Shown here: positions 54,405 to 62,521 of the stretch, in pieces
Numbering within the stretch: position 1 is the stretch's first letter
Layout: each line of letters starts with the position of its first letter
DNA from: Acinetobacter sp. A47
GTDB lineage: Bacteria; Pseudomonadota; Gammaproteobacteria; Pseudomonadales; Moraxellaceae
NCBI RefSeq assembly: GCF_000805455.1
Contig: NZ_JSUS01000071.1
Coordinates: 372,001-436,000, forward strand
Length of the DNA stretch: 64,000 nucleotides
Direction of reading: 5' to 3'
Notes under the pieces: model-generated
Database searches by the model: none
What the model was told of the DNA's origin: nothing
What the model saw: the letters and a program-made list of their open reading frames with translations, nothing else
Translations under genes and position numbers: made by a program

Positions 54405-54436
54405 AGGCTAAAGGATGGAGTACACTCCATGGTCAA
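54405..54436 (-). promoter_or_regulatory. MerR-type promoter with palindrome in a long spacer
   Basis: On the minus strand TTGACC is followed by a 19- or 20-base spacer and a -10 element near TTAGCCT. The spacer holds the perfect dyad ATGGAGTGTACTCCAT (54415-54430). An over-long spacer with a central dyad is the hallmark of promoters activated by MerR-family proteins through DNA distortion. It drives the SDR gene and lies beside the divergent merR gene. Confidence 0.8.
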
Positions 54437-54481
54437 GGGGGAGCTACGCAACTTTTTAAAAATAATAACAGGAGGCCTGAC

Positions 54482-54859
54482 GTGTTGATTGGAGAACTGG
54501 CAAAACAGACCGCTTTAAGCCGGGATACCATCCGCTTTTATGAAAAAATGCAGCTGATCCAGTCCATGACCTGCAATAATGGCTATAAGGATTATCCGGA
54601 ACAGACTGTGCAACAATTGCAACTGATCCGTACGGCCAAAAATCTGGGCTTCGCACTAAATGAAATTAAACAGATACTGGCCATGACTGTACAAGATGAA
54701 ATTCCTGCGGCCCAAGTGCAGGCCATTCTTCAAGAAAAGTTGCAGCAGATAGATAAGAAAATTGCCCAGCTGCATCAAATCAGAACCATGCTGCATCAAT
54801 TTGCGCAGGCAGAACCGTGCCCGCTGCGAATAGATCACCCCATTCCTTCTCTGGATTGA
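54482..54859 (+). CDS. MerR family transcriptional regulator
   Basis: A 125-residue regulator. The N-terminal winged helix begins MLIGELAKQTALSRDTIRFYEKMQLIQ, the MerR hallmark, followed by the second helix pair (LQLIRTAKNLGFALNEIKQIL) and a C-terminal coiled coil. One Cys occurs near the end (AEPCPL); there is no multi-Cys metal pocket, so an organic or redox signal is more likely than mercury. The start is GTG with AGGAGG six bases upstream. It is divergent from the SDR gene that it probably regulates. Confidence 0.9.
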   Translation: MLIGELAKQTALSRDTIRFYEKMQLIQSMTCNNGYKDYPEQTVQQLQLIRTAKNLGFALNEIKQILAMTVQDEIPAAQVQAILQEKLQQIDKKIAQLHQIRTMLHQFAQAEPCPLRIDHPIPSLD

Positions 54860-55459
54860 TCCTTTACTCAAGCAGCACTCAAGATAGAAGGTTGCCGCTA
54901 GTCTGTGGTTCAGGCAAATGTCTGCATGGCGATCTGGACTCTCCTGATAACAGCCATGCCATTTCTAAATGCCCGGGTATAAGCCACTCTTTCTCTACAA
55001 TGCAGCATGTGTATAAGAACAGACTTATCCACAGCTTTGCTGTTTTATTCACCGCATGGGTCTGTGGATGGTTAATCGGATACCCTGCGCAACGATCACA
55101 ACAGCTTGACGCCGGGTGAGTGTAAACGGCGCTTGAGCTTGCCAGTCGTGATAAAAATAAAAATGCTGTTCTGCACTTGCTTACAATCTGTTTACATTAC
55201 AGCCGTGCTCCTTTTCAGCTCAACTGTCGAAGTTCCCTACCCAATCACTTGCTTTTCAAAAGATTAAAAGCTGTACGTTGACTATTCTGACACTCTATAT
55301 CTGTCAATGGCTTAGCTTCAAAACCCGTTTCCAGCAGGACACTCAAAAGGTATTTATAAAAAGCATACAAAATAGTGTCATTTTCATGCTTCTTTAGCGG
55401 TATATAACATTCTGTAAAGATTCAGTTACAGAATCTTGCTTGGTTGAAAAGGAACGTAT
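54860..55459. other. Gene-free stretch with DnaA-box-like sites
   Basis: About 600 bases without a convincing coding frame. Between 55008 and 55071 there are three DnaA-box-like 9-mers: TTATACACA (minus, 55008-55016), a perfect TTATCCACA (plus, 55025-55033) and CCATCCACA (minus, 55063-55071). The right end holds the promoter region of the transporter gene. No AT-rich unwinding element or replication gene is adjacent. Confidence 0.5.
55410..55433 (+). promoter_or_regulatory. Inverted repeat at the MHS transporter promoter
   Basis: TTCTGTAA and TTACAGAA form a perfect 8-bp inverted repeat with 8 bases between. It lies just after a -10-like TATAAC and about 26 bases before the start codon, a typical repressor position. 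The cognate regulator is unknown. Confidence 0.5.
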
Positions 55460-56752
55460 ATGAGTCAAATATATAGCAAGGAAGAAAGAAAAAGCCGCAT
55501 TAAGGGTATTGTGGGTGCGGCATCAGGGAACCTGGTTGAATGGTTTGATTTCTATATTTATGCCGTCTTTGCGGCTTATTTTACGCATGCATTAACGGCT
55601 CCGGATATGGAACCGACCACCAAGGCGATTTATGTGTGGGGGGTGTTTGCAGCCAGCTTCTTTATGCGACCAATCGGTAGCTGGTTATTTGGCCGCATTG
55701 CTGACCGTCATGGCCGTAAACAGTCCATGGTAATTTCAATTTGCCTGATGGCACTGAGTTCATTCCTATTTGCAGCCCTGCCGACCTATGATCAGGTCGG
55801 GATGTGGGCTCCGTTTCTGCTGCTGATGGTTCGCTTGCTACAGGGCCTTTCGGTCGGTGGTGAATATGGTGCCGTTGCAACCTATATGAGTGAACTGGGG
55901 CTGAAAGGCCAACGCGGTTTCTTTGCCTCATTTCAATATGTCACCTTGTCCGGCGGTCAGCTACTCGCCAGCTTGCTCGGGGTGATCCTGCTCGGCTTTA
56001 TGAGTGAACAGCAACTGAATGATGGTGGCTGGCGTATCCCCTTTGTGATTGGGGGTATTGCCGCTTTGCTGTCTTTAGCCGCACGTAGCCGTCTGGAAGA
56101 AACCTTGTCACATGAAGATGCTAAACGTGAAGAATCCGGTAGTCTGGTTGCCCTGCTGAAACAGCACTGGAAAACCTTCTTGCTGGTGGTGGGCTATACT
56201 TCGGCAGGTTCACTGACCTTCTATGTAGTGACCGTCTATTCTAAGACTTACCTGACCAACATCGGTATGGATGGCAAGACCGTCGGTTTCATCATGACCA
56301 CTGCGCTATTTGTATTTATGCTGGCCCAGCCATTCTTTGGCATGCTTTCAGACCGGATTGGCCGTCGTGCATCCATGCTGGCTTTCAGTTTGCTCAGTGC
56401 CATCTTTATCTATCCGGTGATGGTCACAGGCATGCGTAATTTTGCCGACTCGCCTGTCATTATTACCCTGTTACTGATTTTCCTGATGATGCTGCTAAGC
56501 TTCTACACCTCGATCAGTGGTCTGGTCAAAGCCGAAATGTTCCCTCCACATGTGCGTGCCTTAGGTGTCGGTTTCTCTTATGCCGTCGGTAATGCCTTGT
56601 TTGGTGGTTCAGCCCCTTCGGTGGCGTTGCTATTTAAAGATGCCGGTATTGAAAATATCTTCTTTATTTATGTGATTATCATGCTGATGATCTGTTTCTT
56701 CTGTAGCTGGGCCTTACCGAAAAAGCCTGAATATCTGGAACATGATCACTAA
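55460..56752 (+). CDS. MFS metabolite:proton symporter (MHS family, KgtP-like)
   Basis: A 430-residue transporter with twelve membrane segments. The N-terminal GNLVEWFDFYIYAVFAAYF and the loop GRIADRHGRKQSMV are diagnostic of the MHS family, which carries 2-oxoglutarate, citrate, proline-betaine or shikimate with protons. RLLQGLSVGGEYGAVATYMSE near residue 130 agrees with KgtP/PcaK-type members. The second repeat (GMLSDRIGRRASML) is intact. AAGGAA precedes the ATG. It is a single gene with its own terminator, next to a citrate-type transporter, so a di- or tricarboxylate substrate is plausible. Confidence 0.9.
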   Translation: MSQIYSKEERKSRIKGIVGAASGNLVEWFDFYIYAVFAAYFTHALTAPDMEPTTKAIYVWGVFAASFFMRPIGSWLFGRIADRHGRKQSMVISICLMALSSFLFAALPTYDQVGMWAPFLLLMVRLLQGLSVGGEYGAVATYMSELGLKGQRGFFASFQYVTLSGGQLLASLLGVILLGFMSEQQLNDGGWRIPFVIGGIAALLSLAARSRLEETLSHEDAKREESGSLVALLKQHWKTFLLVVGYTSAGSLTFYVVTVYSKTYLTNIGMDGKTVGFIMTTALFVFMLAQPFFGMLSDRIGRRASMLAFSLLSAIFIYPVMVTGMRNFADSPVIITLLLIFLMMLLSFYTSISGLVKAEMFPPHVRALGVGFSYAVGNALFGGSAPSVALLFKDAGIENIFFIYVIIMLMICFFCSWALPKKPEYLEHDH

Positions 56753-56773
56753 ATACATTCAAACTTAACCAGC

Positions 56774-56805
56774 AAAACCACTTTTGTTCAGGCAAAAGTG
56801 GTTTT
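56774..56805 (+). terminator. Terminator of the MHS transporter gene
   Basis: AAAACCACTTTTG pairs with CAAAAGTGGTTTT around a six-base loop, followed by further T. The stretch from here to 57183 (about 380 bases) contains no gene; it is AT-rich near the next start. Confidence 0.85.
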
Positions 56806-57183
56806 TTATGATGTATTTATTACACATCAGGTTTTCACTCCGGCCTCTGGAGCAAAGCCCTTTAAGATTGCAAGCACCAGATTCATCAAGCAGCCGGTAA
56901 AGGCACGACTGCCCTGATGGTCCTGATCTGTCCGCTCTGCTATACCTGCCCAACCCGATACTTTTTGATCTACTTTTCAACAAAAATATCCTTTCATTGG
57001 CAACTTTTACTGAATAAAAATGTCCTATTTCGCCTATTTATTCATCGTTCCGTTTAATTTTTCTTCTTTATTTTAATTTTAAATTAAGTTTTTATGCATA
57101 ATGGTCAGCGCTTGATTTTTTTATTTTTGATGTATTTTTAACATTTTTTTATGGCAAGAAGTTACAACTTAAGGGAGTAAATA

Positions 57184-58491
57184 ATGCTTACGCTGATAGG
57201 TATTCTAATTATTGTGACGATTGTCGTGCTACTCATGTCTGGTAAAACCAGTCCCATTGTAGCGATGTCAGTTGTCCCACTGATTGGCGCTTTAATTGCA
57301 GGCTTTTCTATTGGCGAGATTTCAGGCTTCTTTGAGGCCGGGCTATTAAAAGTCAGCAAAGTGGCCACCATGTTTTTATTTGCCATTTTGTTTTTTAGTA
57401 TTTTAAAAGAGTTGCATGTCTTTGATCCGATGATCCGAAGCATGGTGCGTATGACACGCGGTAATGTTGTCATTGTTGCTGTAATGACCACACTCATTGC
57501 AGCGATTGTCCATCTGGATGGTTCGGGGGCCGCTACTTTTCTGATTATTATTCCCGCATTACTTCCACTGTACCGTAAACTGGGGATGAGTCCCTACCTG
57601 ATGCTACTGCTCATGGCCGGCAGTATGGGGGTGATGAACATGGTGCCATGGGGTGGCCCATTAGGCCGTGCTTCAGCTGTGACCGGCATTGAAGCTGCAG
57701 AACTGTGGCGTAGCCTGATTCCTGTGCAGGTAATGGGTATCCTTGGAATGATGGGCTTTGCCGTATTGATGGGATTGCGTGAAAAAAAACGTATTCTGGC
57801 AGCACAGGCCCTCGGCACCACACCTTTTGAACAAGACTGCATGGCAGCAGATATGGCTGAAGATCTACAAGAACAGGTCAAACCGCAAAAATTCTGGTTT
57901 AACATCGGTCTGGTGGTGGTTGCTGTCATCTGTCTGGCATTTGGCCTGTTCTCGGCACCCTATGTCTTTATGATTGCCTTATCGCTGGTATTACTGCTGA
58001 ACTTCCCGAAACCGAGAGAGCAAATGGCCGTGATCAGCCGTCATGCCCCACAGGCCCTAAGCATGGTTGCGATTATTTTTGCTGCCGGCGCTTTTCTGGG
58101 CATTCTCTCCGAATCGGGCATGTTGAAATCTATCGCTCTGGATCTGATTCATATTTTACCGAGTACCTGGGTCGGTAGCCTGCATATTCTGGTCGGGATG
58201 CTGGGGGTTCCGATGGACCTGTTTACCAGTACCGATGCCTATTATTTTGCCTTGCTGCCGATTGTGCATGAGGTGACCTCCACAGCTGGCGTGACCGCAG
58301 ACTCGGTGGTTTATGCCATGGCAATTGGCAATAACGCCGGTACCTTCGTTAGCCCATTTTCACCAGCAACATGGCTGGCCATGGGGCTTGCAGGTACAGA
58401 CATGGGACGTCACTTACGTTATTCATTTGGCTGGATCTGGCTATTTAGTTTCTTCACCTTAGGTGTTGGTTTCTTGCTCGGTCTTTATTAA
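57184..58491 (+). CDS. CitMHS family citrate/carboxylate transporter
   Basis: A 435-residue polytopic transporter of the CitMHS family, which takes up metal-citrate complexes with protons. Family features are the hydrophobic N-terminus with MSGKTSPIVAMSVVPLIGALIAGF, the motif LDGSGAATFLIIIPALLPLYRKLGMSPY near residue 110, and the conserved C-terminal VYAMAIGNNAGTFVSPFSPATWLAMGLAG. AGGGAG lies six bases before the ATG. It is a single gene ending at a short hairpin terminator. Confidence 0.92.
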   Translation: MLTLIGILIIVTIVVLLMSGKTSPIVAMSVVPLIGALIAGFSIGEISGFFEAGLLKVSKVATMFLFAILFFSILKELHVFDPMIRSMVRMTRGNVVIVAVMTTLIAAIVHLDGSGAATFLIIIPALLPLYRKLGMSPYLMLLLMAGSMGVMNMVPWGGPLGRASAVTGIEAAELWRSLIPVQVMGILGMMGFAVLMGLREKKRILAAQALGTTPFEQDCMAADMAEDLQEQVKPQKFWFNIGLVVVAVICLAFGLFSAPYVFMIALSLVLLLNFPKPREQMAVISRHAPQALSMVAIIFAAGAFLGILSESGMLKSIALDLIHILPSTWVGSLHILVGMLGVPMDLFTSTDAYYFALLPIVHEVTSTAGVTADSVVYAMAIGNNAGTFVSPFSPATWLAMGLAGTDMGRHLRYSFGWIWLFSFFTLGVGFLLGLY

Positions 58492-58510
58492 TCTTTGCCA
58501 AAATAAAAAG

Positions 58511-58528
58511 AGCATACTCAGGTATGCT
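58511..58528 (+). terminator. Terminator of the CitMHS gene
   Basis: AGCATAC pairs with GTATGCT around a small loop, followed by seven T. Confidence 0.8.
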
Positions 58529-58570
58529 TTTTTTATGTCTTATAAATTTTTATCGTGAGCAGAACAATGC

Positions 58571-59455
58571 CTAGAGCTGCTGCTTTAATAATTCCTCTAA
58601 CCAATCAATAAAATCCTGAAAATATTGAGGACGATACTGGCGATCCGTCAATAAAAGATTGACCGGTAATTGCAAGTCTGGAACCCCGACAAATACACGC
58701 TTTAACCGTCCTTGCTGTACATACGGCGCCGCATCAAATTCAGGAATCTGAATCATTCCGCAGCCTGCCAGACCAGCCTGAAGATAGGCTTCGGTATCTT
58801 CAACCAGTAACCGATACGGTAGCTTGACCTGCTGGTCGCGAAACAGCAAGTCACTGTATTCACGATAGTGCCTGCCAACGTGATAATCCACCACATAATG
58901 CTGCTGAAGCTCCTCAAAGCTTTTAGGTTCACCAAATTCGGCTAGATAAGCAGGTGCTGCCAGTGTCCAGATATGGGTTTGTGTGATAGGCCTGATCAGC
59001 AGATATTGATCCTGTATCTGTCCCACCCGCAGCACACAATCGAGTTGCTGTTCAATCAGGTTGGAAAAATCATCATTGCTGTTGACCAGTACCTTAACCC
59101 TAGGATAACGCTGATAAAAAGAAGCTAAATGCGGAATCAACAGCTGAGTGGCCAAGCGTTTCGGCATACCAATGCTGATCTTGCCCTCCTGACGACGCAG
59201 CTGCGGCTTAAAGCGGTTCAGTTCCTTGAGCTGTGTTACCAGACGCATGGCTTCCTGATAAAACATGCTTCCCTCATGGGTTAAAGCAACTTTACGAGTG
59301 GTGCGATAGAACAGCAGTACTTCATATTCTTTTTCAAGTGCCTGTATGGCATAGCTTACATTGGAACGTGGCAAACCCAGTTGCAGTGCAGCTTGTGCAA
59401 AAGATTGCTTCTCTGCCACCAGACAAAAAATTTTTAAACGCTCGATCTTGTCCAT
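58571..59455 (-). CDS. LysR family transcriptional regulator
   Basis: A 294-residue LysR regulator. The N-terminal winged helix is IERLKIFCLVAEKQSFAQAALQLGLPRSNVSYAIQALEKEYEVLLFYRTTRKVALTHEG, with the rest forming the two-lobe effector domain. It closely resembles the subgroup with DK-IERLKIF that often controls a divergent oxidoreductase. It is divergent from an SDR gene across about 105 bases, the usual LysR-target layout. The effector is unknown. Confidence 0.92.
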   Translation of the reverse strand: MDKIERLKIFCLVAEKQSFAQAALQLGLPRSNVSYAIQALEKEYEVLLFYRTTRKVALTHEGSMFYQEAMRLVTQLKELNRFKPQLRRQEGKISIGMPKRLATQLLIPHLASFYQRYPRVKVLVNSNDDFSNLIEQQLDCVLRVGQIQDQYLLIRPITQTHIWTLAAPAYLAEFGEPKSFEELQQHYVVDYHVGRHYREYSDLLFRDQQVKLPYRLLVEDTEAYLQAGLAGCGMIQIPEFDAAPYVQQGRLKRVFVGVPDLQLPVNLLLTDRQYRPQYFQDFIDWLEELLKQQL

Positions 59456-59560
59456 TTTTATTATTCAACTTTATTGCACAATCAGTTCAATACTAACAAC
59501 TATTTCAAACAAATAAATTCAACTAGCATGGTTTTCATACATAACAATGAGGAAATAGAG

Positions 59561-60316
59561 ATGTCTCAACATGATCTACAAGGAAAAACCGTATTGATTA
59601 CAGGTGGCGCCAAAAATCTGGGCGGCCTGATTGCCCGCAAGTTTGCCGAACAGGGTGCCAACTTGCTCATCCACTACAATAGTACAGCCACACAGGCAGA
59701 TGCCGAAGAAACCTTAAAAGCGGTACAGGCCTTCGGGGCCAAAGCGGTTCTGATACAGGCCGATTTAACGGATATCCGGAATATTGAAGCGCTGTTTGTG
59801 CAAGCCAAAGCAGAATTTGGTGGCGTTGATATTGCCATCAATACCGTCGGTCGCGTACTGAAAAAACCGTATCTGGAGACGACTGAACAGGAATTTGACG
59901 GGATGAATGATATCAATAACAAGATTGCCTATTTCTTCATTCAGTCTGCAGGCCGTCATCTCAATCCACACGGAAAAATCTGTAGCATTGTGACCAGCTT
60001 GCTGGCGGCCTATACCGGTCTCTATTCCACCTATGAAGGTTTGAAAGCACCGGTGGAACATTACACGCGTGCCGCCTCCAAGGAGTTTGGTGAACGTGGC
60101 ATTTCAGTGACTGCAGTTGCGCCGGGCCCGATGGATACACCATTTTTCTATGCTCAGGAAGCACCAGAGGCCGTGGCCTACCATCAATCTGCTTCCGCCT
60201 TAGGTGGACTGACCAAGATTGAAGATATTGAAGCACTGGTGCGCTTTCTGGTGACCGATGGCTGGTGGATTACAGGACAGACCATTTTCGCCAATGGCGG
60301 TTATACCACCCGTTAG
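59561..60316 (+). CDS. Short-chain dehydrogenase/reductase
   Basis: A 251-residue classical SDR. The NAD(P) motif TGGAKNLGG is at residues 16-24 and AINTVGR takes the place of the NNAG segment. The catalytic Tyr-Lys is the less usual STYEGLKAPVEHYTRAASKEF, and the C-terminus GWWITGQTIFANGGYTT is standard. The YxxxK spacing is replaced by YEGLK, which preserves Tyr-x-x-x-Lys. The start is the ATG after GAGGAAATAGAG; the frame is open upstream through two more ATGs lacking ribosome sites. It is the probable target of the divergent LysR. Confidence 0.9.
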   Translation: MSQHDLQGKTVLITGGAKNLGGLIARKFAEQGANLLIHYNSTATQADAEETLKAVQAFGAKAVLIQADLTDIRNIEALFVQAKAEFGGVDIAINTVGRVLKKPYLETTEQEFDGMNDINNKIAYFFIQSAGRHLNPHGKICSIVTSLLAAYTGLYSTYEGLKAPVEHYTRAASKEFGERGISVTAVAPGPMDTPFFYAQEAPEAVAYHQSASALGGLTKIEDIEALVRFLVTDGWWITGQTIFANGGYTTR

Positions 60317-60361
60317 TTGCAAAACCAAAGGCTTGGGCATTTTATTGAACAGCCCAAGCTT

Positions 60362-60679
60362 TTAATGCAACCAGAACACCAAGCCATAAAAACAGGCCAG
60401 ACTCAGCACAATGGTCAGCAAGGTATGCTTGACCTTGTAGGCAATCACGATGGTCAGTAGCGTCGCCAGAAAATAAGGATTGAGCAAGGTACTACGGAAA
60501 GCCCCCTGCTCATCCATAAATACAATCGGCGTGGCAATTGCGCTCAATAAACACGGCGCAGAATACTGCAAGGATTGCTGGAACCATTTCGGCAAGCGTA
60601 ATGGAATATTCGGTTCCAGCAGCATATAACGATTCATGAACACCACGATGGCCAGAATAACCAGCAAAAACCAGCTCAT
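60362..60679 (-). CDS. azlD: Branched-chain amino acid export protein, small subunit (AzlD)
   Basis: A 105-residue membrane protein with four hydrophobic segments and the family features MNRYMLLEPNIPLRLPKWFQQSLQYSAPCLLSAI. AzlD pairs with AzlC (YgaH/YgaZ in E. coli), which export valine and other branched-chain amino acids. Its start overlaps the azlC stop by four bases (ATGA). Confidence 0.9.
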   Translation of the reverse strand: MSWFLLVILAIVVFMNRYMLLEPNIPLRLPKWFQQSLQYSAPCLLSAIATPIVFMDEQGAFRSTLLNPYFLATLLTIVIAYKVKHTLLTIVLSLACFYGLVFWLH

Positions 60680-61389
60680 GCCGCACGCTCCCGCAAGTTC
60701 TGCAAACAGGTCGCAGTTAACATGCCAATCACTCCCGCCAGAATGGCAGCACTTTTAATGCCCAGACTCAGGAAAATGACGGTCAGCATGACAGAGACCA
60801 GCACACCGACCAGTGTATTCAGGTTCTTGATAAAGGGAATCACGATGGCGATAAAGGTCGCAACAATAGAGAAATCGAGATGATACTGATCCAGATTGGG
60901 CACCGATGAGGCAAGCACAACACCACAAATGCTAAACACAACCCAGCACAGATAAAAACAGCTGCCAGCACCCAGCAGGTAATAAATATAATGCTGCTGT
61001 TTTTTAATGCTGACTGCAAACAGCTCATCGGTCAGTAGAAAACCCAGCATTAAGCGATGCTTCAATGGCTGTCTGGAAATATCGTCACGTAAGTATAAGG
61101 CATACAAATAATGCTGGGTGGTGATTAAAAACACTGAAATGATGATGGTTAAAGCAGGCGTGCCTGCCATCACCAGCCCCAGTGTCATTAACTGCGCTGC
61201 ACCGGCAAAAACCAGTGCCGACATGGCAATCGCCTGCAAGCTGGTCAGTCCGGCCTGAATCGCCATGGAACCTGCCAGCAGCCCCCACGGCAGGACGGCA
61301 AGACATAAAGGCAATATCTTGATTACACCATTTAAGAATGCCTGAGATGCGTTCGTTGAACGCTCCTCAATGCTGGTTTCACTAAACAT
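60676..61389 (-). CDS. azlC: Branched-chain amino acid export protein, large subunit (AzlC)
   Basis: A 237-residue membrane protein. The conserved motif LPWGLLAGSMAIQAGLTSLQAIAMSALVFAGAAQLM and TTQHYLYALYLRDDISRQPLKHRLMLGFLLTDELFAVS identify AzlC/YgaZ. The start is uncertain between an ATG and a GTG three codons upstream; neither has a good ribosome site. It forms an operon with azlD. An AraC regulator gene lies about 70 bases upstream in the same direction and may control it. Confidence 0.9.
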   Translation of the reverse strand: MFSETSIEERSTNASQAFLNGVIKILPLCLAVLPWGLLAGSMAIQAGLTSLQAIAMSALVFAGAAQLMTLGLVMAGTPALTIIISVFLITTQHYLYALYLRDDISRQPLKHRLMLGFLLTDELFAVSIKKQQHYIYYLLGAGSCFYLCWVVFSICGVVLASSVPNLDQYHLDFSIVATFIAIVIPFIKNLNTLVGVLVSVMLTVIFLSLGIKSAAILAGVIGMLTATCLQNLRERAA

Positions 61390-61467
61390 CAACTTCACAA
61401 TTTTTCATCAAAGATAAAGCAGACTATGCCAAAAACAGCTCAAACAAAATTGTATAAAATTGCTGTT

Positions 61468-62298
61468 TTATTTGAGACAGGCAATATATCCGCCGGGTGT
61501 AATGCCAAAGGTCTGGCGGAAATGACGGCTAAAATGGCTCTGGTCTGAAAAACCGCACTGCTGTGACACTTCCGACAGGTTGAGGCCTTGTCTTAACAGT
61601 TTTTGCGATTTCTGCAACCGTGCCTGTACCAGCCATGCATGCGGTGACAACCCGACATGTTTTTTAAATTGTCTCAAAAAATGCCACTGGCTCAGATTGG
61701 CCATTTCTGCCAGCTCGGCCAAGGAAAACTCTTGCTCAGGCATCGTTGCCATCAGTTCTTTAATATTAAGGATTCGCTGTTTGGCATTGCTCAGGTCAGC
61801 CACCTGCGGTTTGACCTGACTGTATTTGGATACCAGCCATGCAATCGTTGACAGGAACAAGGTCTGTTTTAACAGGGTATTGTTCGGCTGTTCCAGTAAA
61901 TCAAACAAGAGGCGGAATTGCTGGGCCAGACCTTCATCATGCAATACCGCCTCCCTGAACCACGGCGCAGTACCATGTACCGTGGTCACATCCCGGGTGA
62001 GTTCATAGAATACTTCCGGAGTTGGATAGATCGCACGATAGCGCCAGCCGGTATCTACCGCCGAAGAACCGGTATGCACTTCATCGGCATTGACCAGAAT
62101 GATATCACCTTGGGGTGCCACATGATTGCCACCGGTACGATAAAAGCGCTGTGCCCCTTCTTCAATGACACCGATGCAAAAACCTTCATGAACATGTCGT
62201 GAAAACTCCTGCTGATAGTAACTCGCTTTCAGCATTTCCAGTCCACCCAGTTCTTGCAGGTGTAAGTAATCGACTTGTTCGCGAGGTCTACGTGACAT
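61468..62298 (-). CDS. AraC family transcriptional regulator
   Basis: A 276-residue regulator with an N-terminal cupin-type effector domain (FSRHVHEGFCIGVIEEGAQRFYRTGGNHVAPQGDIILVNADEVHTG) and a C-terminal pair of helix-turn-helix motifs (FSLAELAEMANLSQWHFLRQFKKHVGLSPHAWL and LSEVSQQCGFSDQSHFSRHFRQTFGITPGGY). The ATG is preceded by AAGGAGG; a GTG one codon earlier is in frame. It lies just upstream of azlCD, and AraC proteins of this type commonly control adjacent AzlC-family exporters. Confidence 0.92.
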   Translation of the reverse strand: MSRRPREQVDYLHLQELGGLEMLKASYYQQEFSRHVHEGFCIGVIEEGAQRFYRTGGNHVAPQGDIILVNADEVHTGSSAVDTGWRYRAIYPTPEVFYELTRDVTTVHGTAPWFREAVLHDEGLAQQFRLLFDLLEQPNNTLLKQTLFLSTIAWLVSKYSQVKPQVADLSNAKQRILNIKELMATMPEQEFSLAELAEMANLSQWHFLRQFKKHVGLSPHAWLVQARLQKSQKLLRQGLNLSEVSQQCGFSDQSHFSRHFRQTFGITPGGYIACLK

Positions 62299-62483
62299 CA
62301 CGACCTCCTTTGAATTTTTTGCATCATGTCAGGTTAGCGTGATTGCATCCAATTTATAGAATAAAATTGCTGTTTATACCGGCTATTCTACGCCCATGAC
62401 AGCCTTAGGTCAGGGTTTATTCTGCTTTTCAGCAAATAAACACCTTATCCGGTATATGCCATCGATTGATCAGGGCAACAATG

Positions 62484-62511
62484 AAAAAGCGCCTGACAAC
62501 AGGCGCTTTTT
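62484..62511 (-). terminator. Terminator of the SulP-carbonic anhydrase gene
   Basis: AAAAAGCGCCTG pairs with CAGGCGCTTTTT around ACAA. It is symmetrical, with T-run on the minus strand just after the stop at 62522. Confidence 0.85.
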
Positions 62512-62521
62512 AGATGAAGCA

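Noticed and set aside
54817..55119. A possible 100-residue protein after merR
   Set aside because: It starts inside merR, has no ribosome site and a Ser/His-rich translation without domain; the region holds DnaA-box-like sites instead.
56806..57183. A small gene between the two carboxylate transporters
   Set aside because: The only frames there lack ribosome sites and have unlikely composition; the stretch is treated as promoter and leader.
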